NCBI GenBank assembly: GCA_026996635.1
Contig: JALWKH010000001.1
Coordinates: 1 to 8,489 of the forward strand
DNA from: Bacteroidales bacterium
GTDB lineage: Bacteria > Bacteroidota > Bacteroidia > Bacteroidales > JALTDM01
Reading direction: 5' to 3'
DNA: 8,489 bases
Shown here piece after piece: positions 1 to 7,775 of this stretch (its first letter is position 1; the number at the start of each line of letters is the position of its first letter). The notes under the pieces are model-generated. The model saw only the letters and a list, made by a program, of their open reading frames with translations, had not been told where the DNA came from and ran no database searches. A program made the position numbers and the translations under genes.

Positions 1-2
1 CA

Positions 3-1649
3 TCCGGTAAACGAATAAAAATACTTAACTGACCAGGGTCTTCGCTATTTTGAAATAACTCTCTAGCCGGTACAATAAATGTAATTACTTACACACCTAA
101 TGATTCAAACATAAGAGGAAGCATTTTTTCCGAATACGGGTCGTTTAACACAATCCAAACCGGTTTTAATGTCAGACAAAAGCCTAAATTCGTAAAAAGT
201 TTTTATTATTCTCTTTCAGGCAAATACGACAAGTCTGACGGATACTTGCCTGTTCCCGACTCATTACGGTTGCCTACAGATACAACTTATTTTTTTCAAG
301 ATTTTGCATTAAATTTAAAAACAGGGTACAAAGACAAAAATAGTACCTTTGAAAGTAATTTTACATATTATGATGATTTACGCGGTCAAGGCACTAAAAT
401 CAAGCTAAAAAACGGATCTACCACGCAGTTTGACACATACCGGACTAATCTTAAATACAGGCATTCTTGGAAAAATCTTTCATGGCAAACAATTATTTTT
501 TATCAACGAGAAAACTACCAAAAAGAAATAGAAAAAGAAAAAAAAGATGTTTATACTTTGATTGATGTAAATTCGGTAAGACAAGATTACGGAATTATAA
601 CTTTTTCAGAGTATAATCTAAGAAATATTATTTTGTCCTATGGCTTTGACTTAAAAAAAGGAGAAGTCGATGGCAATGATACATACAAAACTTCAACCGA
701 TGTTGTGAAAAACAACGGCAGTTTGCTAAACTCAAACCTTTACCTGCAAAACGATATGAAATTGGGTAGATTTACAACCATCGCAAACATAAATTTTTCG
801 TTTTACGAATTTCAAGGCGGACAATTTAAAATTTTAAACCCTACGGCGGCAACGAGTTTTATGCTTCAGGACACTGCCACATTAAATTCCTCTACTGATT
901 TTAACATATCTCCAAGGATATCAGCCCAATATAATCTAACCCAAGACATAAGCCTTTATGCAATTATTTCGACAGGTTACAGGACACCTACCCTTGATGA
1001 TTTAACCAGAAGCGGATTTGTTAATATCGGATACAAAATTGCAAATCCTGATTTAAAGCCGGAAACAATTAAAAATTTTGAAGGCGGAATAAAATTCTCA
1101 AAAAACAAATTAGAAATACGTATTTCCGCATATTATTCAATAGGAGAAAATTTTATGCATTATATTTTTACAGGCAAAACAATTTTCGGCGGCAGAAAAA
1201 AAGTTTATCAAAAACAGAATATTACCGAAGTAAAAATCAAAGGCATTGAAGTAAACGGTAAAATAAATATAAACAATAACTTGTCAATCGAAACAAACTA
1301 TACATACAATCAAGCCCGTATAAACAAATTTGATTCCGTGCCCGAAATAGAAGGTAATTTATTGCCTTTTTCCCCATTAAACACAATTAAAATCATTACG
1401 CTTTACAGGACCGGCAAATTAGAAATCTGCCCCACACTCTCTTATTATGATATAATGTACACAGATGAGGAAAACACAAATCCCGTCAACAATTTTGTAG
1501 ATGCAGGAATTAAGGCAGGAGTATATTTTTTCAAGAACCTGAAATTATACGTTTCCGTTTCTAATATTTTCAATCGTCAATATTTTGTAAATCCTTACGA
1601 GTTGTCAATAGGAAGGTTTGCCAAACTTGGCTTGAAATACAATTTTTAA
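3..1649 (+). CDS. TonB-dependent outer-membrane receptor, 3' part, with two in-frame TGA codons
   Basis: This is the plug end and whole beta-barrel of a TonB-dependent receptor, an outer-membrane channel that imports a ligand using energy passed on by TonB. The frame reads KRIKILN-stop-PGSSLF-stop-NNSLAGTINVIT. This matches the family's plug-end pattern RIEVIRGPGSSLYGSNALAGVINI except that the two glycines are TGA (30-32 and 51-53). From 54 the frame is open for 531 residues. Near the middle, GYRTPTLDDL and NPDLKPETIKNFEGG are classic receptor motifs, and the protein ends in phenylalanine (GLKYNF), as outer-membrane barrels do. Signal peptide, TonB box and most of the plug lie off the left edge. 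The first possible start after the TGAs is a TTG at 246, which would remove the plug end and is unlikely to be real. The ligand cannot be told. The gene may be a pseudogene or carry end-of-contig errors. Confidence 0.88.
30..53 (+). other. Two in-frame TGA codons at conserved glycine positions of the receptor
   Basis: The codons at 30-32 and 51-53 are both TGA. The residues between and after them (PGSSLF, then NNSLAGTINVIT) fit the receptor plug-end consensus, in which both positions are glycine. Each TGA is one G-to-T change from GGA, a glycine codon used freely in this window. No frameshift is needed to join the pieces. The possible causes are nonsense mutation, error at a contig end, or recoding; the first two are more likely. 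Confidence 0.8.
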
Positions 1650-2320
1650 TGCGAAAACACATAACTGAGAATATTTGCCCCCATTTTTAGAGCAGCTTCT
1701 CTTTTTTCAGGCGGGTCGTGGTGAACTTCAGGGTCTTCCCATCCGTCCCCCAAATCGCATTCGTAGTCATAAAACACTACCAACCTGCCGTGATAAATTA
1801 TACCGAATCCTTGTGGTGGTAAACCGTCGTGTTTGTGGATTTTAGGCAATCCGTGCGGGAAATCATATTTTTGGTGGTAAATCGGGTGGTCAAAAGGCAA
1901 TTCTACCAATTCGGCATCTGGGAAAACTTTTTTCAATTCCCGCCTTATATACTTATCAAGTCCGTAATTGTCTGATATATGTAAAAAGCCCCCCGAAATC
2001 AGATACTTTCGCAAATTTGCCGCCTCCTCAGGAGTAAAATAAATATTCCCGTGTCCCGTAATATGAACATAAGGATAATTGAATATTTCCATACTTCCCG
2101 GTTCAACTGTAGCATACTCCGGATCAATGTTGGTACCGAGATTTTCATTGCAAAACTTGGCAAGATTCGGCAGAGAAGTAGGGTTTGCATACCAATCCCC
2201 GCCTCCACCGTATTTCAGCAGGGCAAGTTTGAAACTGTATTCCTTTCCGTTATTTTTTTGTGCTAAAGCTGAAGAAAAAATAACCAATAAGCCAATAATA
2301 AGAAAAAATAGCTTTTTCAT
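1646..2320 (-). CDS. Secreted DUF4159 domain protein
   Basis: The protein has 224 residues from the chosen start. Residues 1-20 are a signal peptide (MKKLFFLIIGLLVIFSSALA before Q), so it is exported. The rest is one DUF4159 domain: FKLALLKYGGGGDWYANP near the mature N-terminus, HITGHGNIYFTPEEAANLRKYL in the middle, GGFLHISDNYG, then FPDAELVELPFDHPIY and a C-terminal ANILSYVF. The family is common in Bacteroidota and its biochemical role is not established; a glutamine-amidotransferase-like fold has been suggested for related proteins. The open frame also allows a start at 2353, but that puts 11 non-signal residues (MMIDVKIYLCG) before the signal peptide, so 2320 is preferred. The stop overlaps the convergent receptor's stop, and the gene diverges from the beta-helix gene. 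No terminator hairpin is visible at its end. Confidence 0.88.
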   Translation of the reverse strand: MKKLFFLIIGLLVIFSSALAQKNNGKEYSFKLALLKYGGGGDWYANPTSLPNLAKFCNENLGTNIDPEYATVEPGSMEIFNYPYVHITGHGNIYFTPEEAANLRKYLISGGFLHISDNYGLDKYIRRELKKVFPDAELVELPFDHPIYHQKYDFPHGLPKIHKHDGLPPQGFGIIYHGRLVVFYDYECDLGDGWEDPEVHHDPPEKREAALKMGANILSYVFSH

Positions 2321-2324
2321 ACCA

Positions 2325-2332
2325 CAAAGATA
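2325..2332 (-). promoter_or_regulatory. TAnnTTTG -7 box just before the DUF4159 start
   Basis: On the minus strand TATCTTTG fits the Bacteroidota -7 consensus exactly and ends four bases before the preferred ATG at 2320. Transcription would begin at or almost at the start codon, giving a nearly leaderless message. No good -33 box is seen at the usual distance, so it could be chance. Confidence 0.4.
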
Positions 2333-2373
2333 AATCTTTACATCAATCATCATTTTAATAACTGAAAATTATT

Positions 2374-2381
2374 TACATTTG
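2374..2381 (+). promoter_or_regulatory. TAnnTTTG -7 box for the beta-helix gene
   Basis: TACATTTG fits the Bacteroidota -7 consensus. A T-rich TTTT at 2353-2356 lies 17 bases upstream as a possible -33 box. The box ends 16 bases before the ATG at 2398, a reasonable leader length. Confidence 0.55.
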
Positions 2382-2397
2382 TTTTAAATCCATTGTT

Positions 2398-4014
2398 ATG
2401 AAAAAACATTTAATAAATCTGACCGCTATTCTTTTATTGGTATTTTTATCACAAACCGTTAATGCAACTATATATCATGTTGATCCTGTTCACGGCAGTG
2501 ATACCGGAGACGGTTCTGCTGCACATCCGTGGAAAACCATAGAGAATGTCATAAACAATAATTTGATAGAAAGTATGTCGTATGTTACGCCTTATGATTC
2601 TGCAAATCCCCAAATTGTAGAGAAGAACACGGGATCACCTGTAAAACCTGGCGACACATTGTACTTGTATAACGGTATTCACGGGGAAATCAACCTTGTA
2701 AATTATGTTAATCCCGAATACATAACTATAAAAAATGCCCCCGGTCATTTCCCGATAATAAAACGCATTCATGTCCAAGCAGGCAGTAAATGGCGTTTTG
2801 AAGGATTGGAGATAAGCGGAGAACCTTATGATGAATATTTTAATGATAAAATTGTTTTTTTCGAATCACACAGTTGGCAAGGTCCTGTGTCAAATATCGA
2901 GATGAAAAATTGCAGAATTTACAGTACTATAACTGCTTGGGAAGATTCTACGGATTGGATTACCAAAGCAAGTGACGGCATAGTGATTTGGGGAGACAGT
3001 GTACAGATAAAAAATAACATACTCACAAATGTGCATTTCGGTATAATTATGCTGGGAGACCATATCACGGTTTCAGGCAATTCCATAACAAATTTCTCGG
3101 CTGACGGAATAAGATTAACGGGTTCTTACGATATAGTTGAAAAAAACATAATAAAAAATTGCTACGATGTGGACGATAATCATGACGATGGAATACAGTC
3201 ATTTACTACCGGAGGGCTTGTTGTAAATAATAATGTTGTAAGGCAAAATATAATTTTGAATTATGAAGACCCAAACCAGCCTTTACTTGGACCATTACAA
3301 GGGATTGGCTGCTTTGACGGACCGTATGAAAATTGGGTTGTGGAAAACAATCTCATAATCGTAAATCATTGGCACGGTATCTCATTTTACGGATTAAAAA
3401 ACGGTAAAATTGTAAATAATACAGTGTTAGACCCAAATTTGAACGATACAATAGGACCTTGTTGGATAAAAATAGATGATTTGCAAAACGATTCAAGTGA
3501 AAACTGTATAGTTGTTAACAATATAACCAATAGTATTGCACCAACACAAAATTCATTTGTGCAAAATAATTTAGTTATAACTTCATATCAGCAATATGAT
3601 TCTAATTTTGTTGATTACGCATCATTTGATTTTCATCTAACTTCAAATTCTTTGGCAATTGATGCGGGTTGTGATTCATTATCGCCCGTTATTGATTTGG
3701 ACGGGAATGCCAGACCGGAAGGATCACACACAGACATAGGTTGTTACGAATATAATCAATTGTCATCAATTATGAATATAAAAAGTAGAAATTTCAATGT
3801 CTATCCCAATCCTGCATCCTCAACTTTACATATTGATGGGAACCCGTCACTTTTTAACATAAAAATATTAACTCTGGAAGGAAAAGTAATAAAAGAACAG
3901 AAAAATGTTATCATACCTTCAGAGATAGATATTTCTAATATAAAAGAGGGTGTTTATATTCTACAACTTCAAAAGGGAAAAAAACTAAAAAACATAATTT
4001 TCATAAAAAACTAA
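2398..4014 (+). CDS. Secreted right-handed beta-helix protein with T9SS sorting domain
   Basis: This 538-residue protein is exported and probably displayed on or released from the cell by the type IX system. Residues 1-23 are a signal peptide ending VNA. Next comes YHVDPVHGSDTGDGSAAHPW, the usual opening of Bacteroidota parallel beta-helix proteins (pectate-lyase-like fold). Residues about 75-400 have the short repeating N-rich turns of such a helix (IKNNILTNVHFGI, VSGNSITNFSADGI, VVENNLIIVNHWHGI, IVNNTVLDPN). A DLDGNARPEGSHTDIGCYEY segment ends the helix. Residues 465-538 are a type A T9SS sorting domain: NVYPNPASSTLHI, then EGKVIKEQ, then EGVYILQLQ and a basic tail. The fold suggests binding or cleavage of a polysaccharide, but I recognise no catalytic site, so no substrate is assigned. 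The start has a signal peptide and a suitably placed -7 box. Confidence 0.9.
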   Translation: MKKHLINLTAILLLVFLSQTVNATIYHVDPVHGSDTGDGSAAHPWKTIENVINNNLIESMSYVTPYDSANPQIVEKNTGSPVKPGDTLYLYNGIHGEINLVNYVNPEYITIKNAPGHFPIIKRIHVQAGSKWRFEGLEISGEPYDEYFNDKIVFFESHSWQGPVSNIEMKNCRIYSTITAWEDSTDWITKASDGIVIWGDSVQIKNNILTNVHFGIIMLGDHITVSGNSITNFSADGIRLTGSYDIVEKNIIKNCYDVDDNHDDGIQSFTTGGLVVNNNVVRQNIILNYEDPNQPLLGPLQGIGCFDGPYENWVVENNLIIVNHWHGISFYGLKNGKIVNNTVLDPNLNDTIGPCWIKIDDLQNDSSENCIVVNNITNSIAPTQNSFVQNNLVITSYQQYDSNFVDYASFDFHLTSNSLAIDAGCDSLSPVIDLDGNARPEGSHTDIGCYEYNQLSSIMNIKSRNFNVYPNPASSTLHIDGNPSLFNIKILTLEGKVIKEQKNVIIPSEIDISNIKEGVYILQLQKGKKLKNIIFIKN

Positions 4015-4093
4015 TTATTAACGATAAAAAATTATATACAGGAGTTAAGTCTTGTAGAAAGAAAAAAATTTTTTTCATATTATAAAAATTATT

Positions 4094-4101
4094 TATATTT
4101 G
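4094..4101 (+). promoter_or_regulatory. TAnnTTTG -7 box for the fibre-like gene
   Basis: TATATTTG fits the Bacteroidota -7 consensus. A T-run at 4069-4075 lies 18 bases upstream, where a -33 box is expected. The leader to the ATG at 4123 is 21 bases. It probably drives both the fibre-like gene and the small gene after it. Confidence 0.55.
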
Positions 4102-4122
4102 TAAAGTGAAAAATTATGGGTT

Positions 4123-5535
4123 ATGAAAAGGAAAATTATTAGTTTGATTTTTTCAATCACTGTATTTGCAAATTGGTCTGTGGCTCAAACAGTTATTACA
4201 GACGATAGCACTTATACACAAACCAGTACTAATGCAATTTTAGAAGTACACTCTTCTCAAGGTAACAAAGGTATTTTGATTCCACGTTTAACAACAGCAC
4301 AGCGGACATCAATGGCAATGACATCCGCTGATGACGGTTTAGTAGTTTATGACACGGATACCAAGTCTTTTTGGGTGTGGAATACTACCGAATGGGTAGA
4401 ACTGGGAGATAAACAAGATTTATCATTAAGCGGAACAACTATCAATATTACTAATGGTCAGGGTGTTGACATTACGCCTGCAATTACATCTACAGCTTGG
4501 AGTTTAACCGGGAATTCAATCTCCAGCGGTCAATTTTTAGGAACTACCAATTCCGAAGACTTGATTTTTAAAACCAATAATGCTGAACAAGTTAGAATTA
4601 CAAGCAGTGGAAATGTAGGAATAGGCACTTCAAGTCCAGGAGCCATATTAGACGTTAACGGCACTTCCGAATTTAATGGAACTATGAATTTGGTAAATAA
4701 CAATATTGAGAGTGTAAATTCACTTTCTTTTTCAGATCCCGGAGACCAAGAAGGTATTTCATGGACAGGTTCCGCAGCTAAGATTTTCGTTTCTCCGTTA
4801 GACGGAGGAAATAGTGATGGTTACCTGAGATTAATCAATGATGGTGGAATTGTTTTTGAGGCTGGAGCAGAAGATAGTGAATCAATGGTTATTACCTCAA
4901 GTAATAATGTGGGGATTGGTACAACAACACCTTCAGAAAAATTAGATGTCGCAGGTAATGTGCAATTCAGTGGTGCTCTTATGCCAAGCGGAAATGCGGG
5001 TACAAGCGGACAAATCCTTACATCACAAGGTCCGGGTCAACCACCTGTATGGCAAACTCCGGCTTCTATACCTTTGTATGGTAATAACGCAGCAAGCGTA
5101 GAACTCAGCAGTCTTGTTTATACTACAAACACAACATCTTGGGAAGATATCCCGGGTATGACACTTACATATACGCCCGAACATGATTATTCTTATGTAT
5201 TTGCATCTTTAGCAGCAAGGTTGGCTGATGACAATAGTAATGCCCAATTTGGAATGGCGATGGTGCAAGTGAGGATTTTGGTAAACGGAGTTGAAGTGGC
5301 AAAGTCTGCAACAGTAATAACAGATTTTGATGATGATGGTAGTGGATGGTATATTTTAACATCAGGCTCTGTTGCTTTTTCAGGAGTTAGAATTCCTGTA
5401 ACTCAAGGACAAGCCACAACAATTAAATTACAATGGAAGGCTGTTGTTAATTGGGCATCATCTCCTTGGCGAATTGAAATTAATCCGACTTTGAGTGATG
5501 TTGCTGACCACTGTGTTTTAACAGTTTTTGATTAA
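4123..5535 (+). CDS. Secreted tail-fibre-like surface protein
   Basis: The 470-residue protein begins with a signal peptide (residues 1-21, ending SVA before Q). Residues about 25-95 follow the Bacteroidota surface-protein pattern ILEVHSSQGNKGILIPRLTT, then GLVVYDTDTKSFWVWN and EWVEL. Two fibre-type units follow, about 97 residues apart: VRITSSGNVGIGTSSPGAILDVNG near 158-181 and MVITSSNNVGIGTTTPSEKLDVAG near 255-278. GNAGTSGQILTSQGPGQPPVWQ then links to a C-terminal domain of about 145 residues that looks beta-rich. Such proteins resemble phage tail fibres and probably form extended trimeric surface fibres. No peptidase S74 chaperone and no T9SS sorting domain are visible, so the route to the surface is unknown. 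No phage genes lie nearby. The next gene starts 10 bases on and is probably co-transcribed. Confidence 0.82.
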   Translation: MKRKIISLIFSITVFANWSVAQTVITDDSTYTQTSTNAILEVHSSQGNKGILIPRLTTAQRTSMAMTSADDGLVVYDTDTKSFWVWNTTEWVELGDKQDLSLSGTTINITNGQGVDITPAITSTAWSLTGNSISSGQFLGTTNSEDLIFKTNNAEQVRITSSGNVGIGTSSPGAILDVNGTSEFNGTMNLVNNNIESVNSLSFSDPGDQEGISWTGSAAKIFVSPLDGGNSDGYLRLINDGGIVFEAGAEDSESMVITSSNNVGIGTTTPSEKLDVAGNVQFSGALMPSGNAGTSGQILTSQGPGQPPVWQTPASIPLYGNNAASVELSSLVYTTNTTSWEDIPGMTLTYTPEHDYSYVFASLAARLADDNSNAQFGMAMVQVRILVNGVEVAKSATVITDFDDDGSGWYILTSGSVAFSGVRIPVTQGQATTIKLQWKAVVNWASSPWRIEINPTLSDVADHCVLTVFD

Positions 5536-5545
5536 AATTAAGGTT

Positions 5546-5842
5546 ATGAAAAGTCTAATAATTTTTATTTTAGCAATAGGAATAGGGTTTGCAGGGTTTT
5601 CACAAACAAAGGATAAAAATACTGCAACCATAAAAAAAGTCAATAATAGTAATATAAAAGAAGAGAAACTTATTGTAAAAGAAACATATACACATACTTT
5701 TACTTCTATTCCAAAAAGTAAAGTTAAAGAACTGAAAATAGTCCACCCAACAACAAATAAACATGTGGCCAGGAAATTAACACCTCAAGAAGCCGCAGAA
5801 TTAAGAAAACTAAAAGAAAAGCAAAAAGCAAAACAACAATAA
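5546..5842 (+). CDS. Small basic secreted protein of unknown function
   Basis: I do not recognise this family. The 98 residues start with a hydrophobic signal peptide (MKSLIIFILAIGIGFAGFSQ). The mature part is strongly basic and predicted soluble: a middle segment around KETYTHTFTSIPKSKVKELKIV, then a lysine-rich helix-forming tail (LTPQEAAELRKLKEKQKAKQQ). The frame also allows a start at 5528 inside the preceding gene, but that adds MIKIKV before the signal peptide; the ATG at 5546 is better. The 12 bases around this start, GGTTATGAAAAG, are identical to those around the start at 4123. The gene follows the fibre-like gene by 10 bases and ends at a hairpin terminator, so the two look like one transcript and may work together at the cell surface. 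Confidence 0.7.
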   Translation: MKSLIIFILAIGIGFAGFSQTKDKNTATIKKVNNSNIKEEKLIVKETYTHTFTSIPKSKVKELKIVHPTTNKHVARKLTPQEAAELRKLKEKQKAKQQ

Positions 5843-5850
5843 AAGCTGAA

Positions 5851-5877
5851 AAGCGTCACTTCGAGTGGCGCTTTTTT
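5851..5877 (+). terminator. Rho-independent terminator after the small secreted gene
   Basis: AAGCGTCACT pairs over ten positions with AGTGGCGCTT around a TCG loop (one T-G wobble), and a run of six T (5872-5877) closes it. It starts eight bases after the stop of the small gene. It separates that unit from the aromatic pathway operon. Confidence 0.9.
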
Positions 5878-5915
5878 ATTTTGATTCAATCAACAATACC
5901 TTTCTCTAAAAAAAG

Positions 5916-5923
5916 TATCTTTG
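5916..5923 (+). promoter_or_regulatory. TAnnTTTG -7 box for the aromatic operon
   Basis: TATCTTTG followed by C is an exact Bacteroidota -7 box, 16 bases before the ATG at 5940 and 38 bases past the terminator's T-run. No clear -33 box is seen. No attenuator hairpin or leader peptide is visible in this short leader. Confidence 0.6.
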
Positions 5924-5939
5924 CACAAACAAAAAACAA

Positions 5940-7052
5940 ATGGTCGTACAAAATTCCGGCATATTACCACTTAAAGAGTGGGATAAGAGTTTCTCAAACC
6001 TCAATAGGCCATTTGTTATTGCCGGACCTTGCAGTGCCGAAACCGAAGAACAAGTTTTATCCGTAGCGGAGCAATTAAAAGACATCGAAAATATTATTTA
6101 TTTCCGTTCGGGATTATGGAAACCTCGAACACGCCCTTCATCGTTTCAAGGTGTTGGTGAACAAGGATTACCGTGGATCAAAGCTGCAAAAGAAAAATTC
6201 GGACTTAAAATAATTACAGAAGTAGCTTCACCATATCACTTGGAAAAAGTTTTGGAATACGGTTTTGACGCCGTTTGGATAGGAGCAAGAACTACAGCCA
6301 ATCCGTTTGCCGTGCAGGAAATTGCAGAAGCCCTGAAAGGTGTGACCATTCCCGTTTTCATAAAAAATCCCATAAATCCTGATTTGGAACTGTGGATAGG
6401 TGCCATTGAAAGAATAAACAAATCTGACATAAAAAAAATTGCTGCTATACATCGCGGTTTCTCAAACTATGAGAAATCAAGATACCGCAACCTTCCGCAA
6501 TGGCAAATTCCAATCGACTTGAAAACATATATTCCTGAAATTACCATACTGTGCGACCCGAGCCACATCAGCGGAAATTCTGCCTATATCTACGAACTAT
6601 CGCAAGAAGCAATGGACTTGAACTTTGACGGATTGATGATAGAAACCCACATAAATCCGATGGAAGCATTAAGTGATGCAAATCAGCAAATTACACCCGA
6701 CCAACTGAAACAAATCCTTTCATCACTTATTATCCGCAAACCGGCCACGGAAGATTATCCTGTATTGCAACAAATTGAAGAACTCAGAAAAAAAATAGAT
6801 GTTCTTGATGACCATTTACTTACCACTTTGGAGCAAAGAATGAATCTTGTAAAAAGAATCGGCGAGCTCAAAGACCAAAACGGCATAACAATACTTCAAA
6901 GCGAAAGGTGGAAACAAATCCTTACTTCCGCACTCGAAAAAGGCGGTCGCAAAGGGCTGAACGGCAATTTCATCAACAAACTTTTCAAACTCATTCACCA
7001 AGAAGCTATCGCAATACAAGCCAAAATAATGGATAAAAAATTAAGGAAATGA
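5940..7052 (+). CDS. Bifunctional DAHP synthase / chorismate mutase (type II)
   Basis: This 370-residue fusion makes DAHP from phosphoenolpyruvate and erythrose 4-phosphate (first step of the shikimate pathway) and converts chorismate to prephenate. Residues about 22-262 are a type I-beta DAHP synthase: GPCSAE (Cys31), KPRTRPSSFQG (Lys61), CDPSHISG (His209), IETHINP (Glu235) and SDANQQ (Asp246). Cys31, His209, Glu235 and Asp246 are the expected metal ligands; the spacing His-26-Glu-11-Asp is that of the family. Residues about 272-366 are an AroQ-type chorismate mutase. Arg283, Arg300, Lys311 and Arg323 match the spacing of E. coli Arg11, Arg28, Lys39 and Arg51 exactly. The fusion is common in Bacteroidota, where the mutase domain may also provide feedback control. 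The stop overlaps the next gene by ATGA. Both active sites look intact. The symbol is left blank because naming varies (aroF, aroG, pheA). Confidence 0.96.
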   Translation: MVVQNSGILPLKEWDKSFSNLNRPFVIAGPCSAETEEQVLSVAEQLKDIENIIYFRSGLWKPRTRPSSFQGVGEQGLPWIKAAKEKFGLKIITEVASPYHLEKVLEYGFDAVWIGARTTANPFAVQEIAEALKGVTIPVFIKNPINPDLELWIGAIERINKSDIKKIAAIHRGFSNYEKSRYRNLPQWQIPIDLKTYIPEITILCDPSHISGNSAYIYELSQEAMDLNFDGLMIETHINPMEALSDANQQITPDQLKQILSSLIIRKPATEDYPVLQQIEELRKKIDVLDDHLLTTLEQRMNLVKRIGELKDQNGITILQSERWKQILTSALEKGGRKGLNGNFINKLFKLIHQEAIAIQAKIMDKKLRK

Positions 7053-7696
7053 ATCTGCCTCCACCGCCTTCAAAATTGTGTGTAAGCATAAGTGAAAAAG
7101 CAGTTTGCGAAATTTTTAACAATAAAAATCTTCGGGAACATAACTTTTTTGAATTGAGGCTTGATTTGTTGAATTGCAAAGACATAAAAAAACTGAATAA
7201 GTTAAACGGTGAATTTATTATTACTTGCAGAAGTAAGGAGCTTTGCACAAACAAAATTCAATTTGCGTTAAAATTGCTTAAAGAAAAAATTTTTGCAATA
7301 GATGTGTGCACTGATTGCAATTACGGTAAAAAATTAAAAGCCATTGCCCAAGAAAACAATTTACCCATTATCCTATCTTACCACAATTATTCGGAAACAC
7401 CGCCATTTGACAAGTTGTTTAGCATTCTGGAAAGGATGAAAGCAGAAAAGGCAGATTTTTACAAAATCGTTACCGAAACCAAATCGGAACGAGATGCCGA
7501 AACAATTATGAAACTTTACGATATTGCAAAAGGTGGGGATAAATTGATTGCTTTCGGTATGGGCGAATATACCAGACAAACCAGGACTGAAGCACTAAAA
7601 AAAGGCACACCGTTTATTTTTGTTGGCACAGGCAAGCACACAACAGCACCCGGTCAGCCGGGTTTTGAGGAGATGAAAAGAATTATCAGTATATAA
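7049..7696 (+). CDS. aroD: Type I 3-dehydroquinate dehydratase
   Basis: AroD dehydrates 3-dehydroquinate to 3-dehydroshikimate, the third step of the shikimate pathway, through a Schiff base on a lysine. Motifs in order: ELRLD (Glu35, Arg37), IITCR (Arg61), LSYHNYSETP (His112), FYKIVT (Lys139, Schiff-base lysine), IAFGMGEYTRQTR (Arg176) and TTAPGQ (Gln203). The His112-Lys139 spacing of 27 equals that of E. coli His143-Lys170. At 215 residues it is shorter than the E. coli enzyme (252), but all motifs are present. The ATG overlaps the preceding stop as ATGA, so the two enzymes are translationally coupled. It has seven cysteines, including a CxxC at 87-90, which is more than usual; no metal role is implied. 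The nearest possible terminator is the hairpin at 7728. Confidence 0.95.
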   Translation: MNLPPPPSKLCVSISEKAVCEIFNNKNLREHNFFELRLDLLNCKDIKKLNKLNGEFIITCRSKELCTNKIQFALKLLKEKIFAIDVCTDCNYGKKLKAIAQENNLPIILSYHNYSETPPFDKLFSILERMKAEKADFYKIVTETKSERDAETIMKLYDIAKGGDKLIAFGMGEYTRQTRTEALKKGTPFIFVGTGKHTTAPGQPGFEEMKRIISI

Positions 7697-7727
7697 TTTA
7701 AATGAAAAAATATATCTGGAATGCACC

Positions 7728-7747
7728 ACTCCTACGGAGTTGTTTTT
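7728..7747 (+). repeat. Palindrome with CCGTAGG core on the - strand; possible aroD terminator
   Basis: ACTCC pairs with GGAGT around TAC, followed by TTG and a T-run to 7747. Read on the minus strand the core is CCGTAGG, the same as the copy at 7976, so it is the same family in inverse orientation. Its place 32 bases after the aroD stop, plus the T-run, lets it act as a weak transcription terminator. Confidence 0.55.
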
Positions 7748-7775
7748 TAAATAGGATGGGTAAATTACAGAGGTT

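Noticed and set aside
1..1649. Genome-wide UGA-to-glycine code (code 25)
   Set aside because: The remaining 531 codons of the receptor and six other genes have no in-frame TGA while using GGA freely, and the DAHP synthase gene ends at TGA at its normal length.
246..1649. Receptor gene starting at the TTG at 246
   Set aside because: The frame upstream to 54, and across the TGAs to 3, encodes conserved plug-end and first-strand sequence, so 246 is inside the gene.
2051..2333. Plus-strand small open frames opposite the DUF4159 gene
   Set aside because: They are shadows of a well-supported gene on the other strand and look like no protein family.
4062..4075. AAAAAAATTTTTTT palindrome as terminator of the beta-helix gene
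   Set aside because: It has no GC in the stem and lies where the -33 region of the next gene is expected.
4123..5535. Prophage origin of the fibre-like gene
   Set aside because: It has a bacterial signal peptide, and no phage structural, lysis or integrase gene lies nearby.
5881..6066. Short open frame starting with TTG before the DAHP synthase
   Set aside because: It runs through the promoter and overlaps the enzyme gene in another frame, with no protein-like features.
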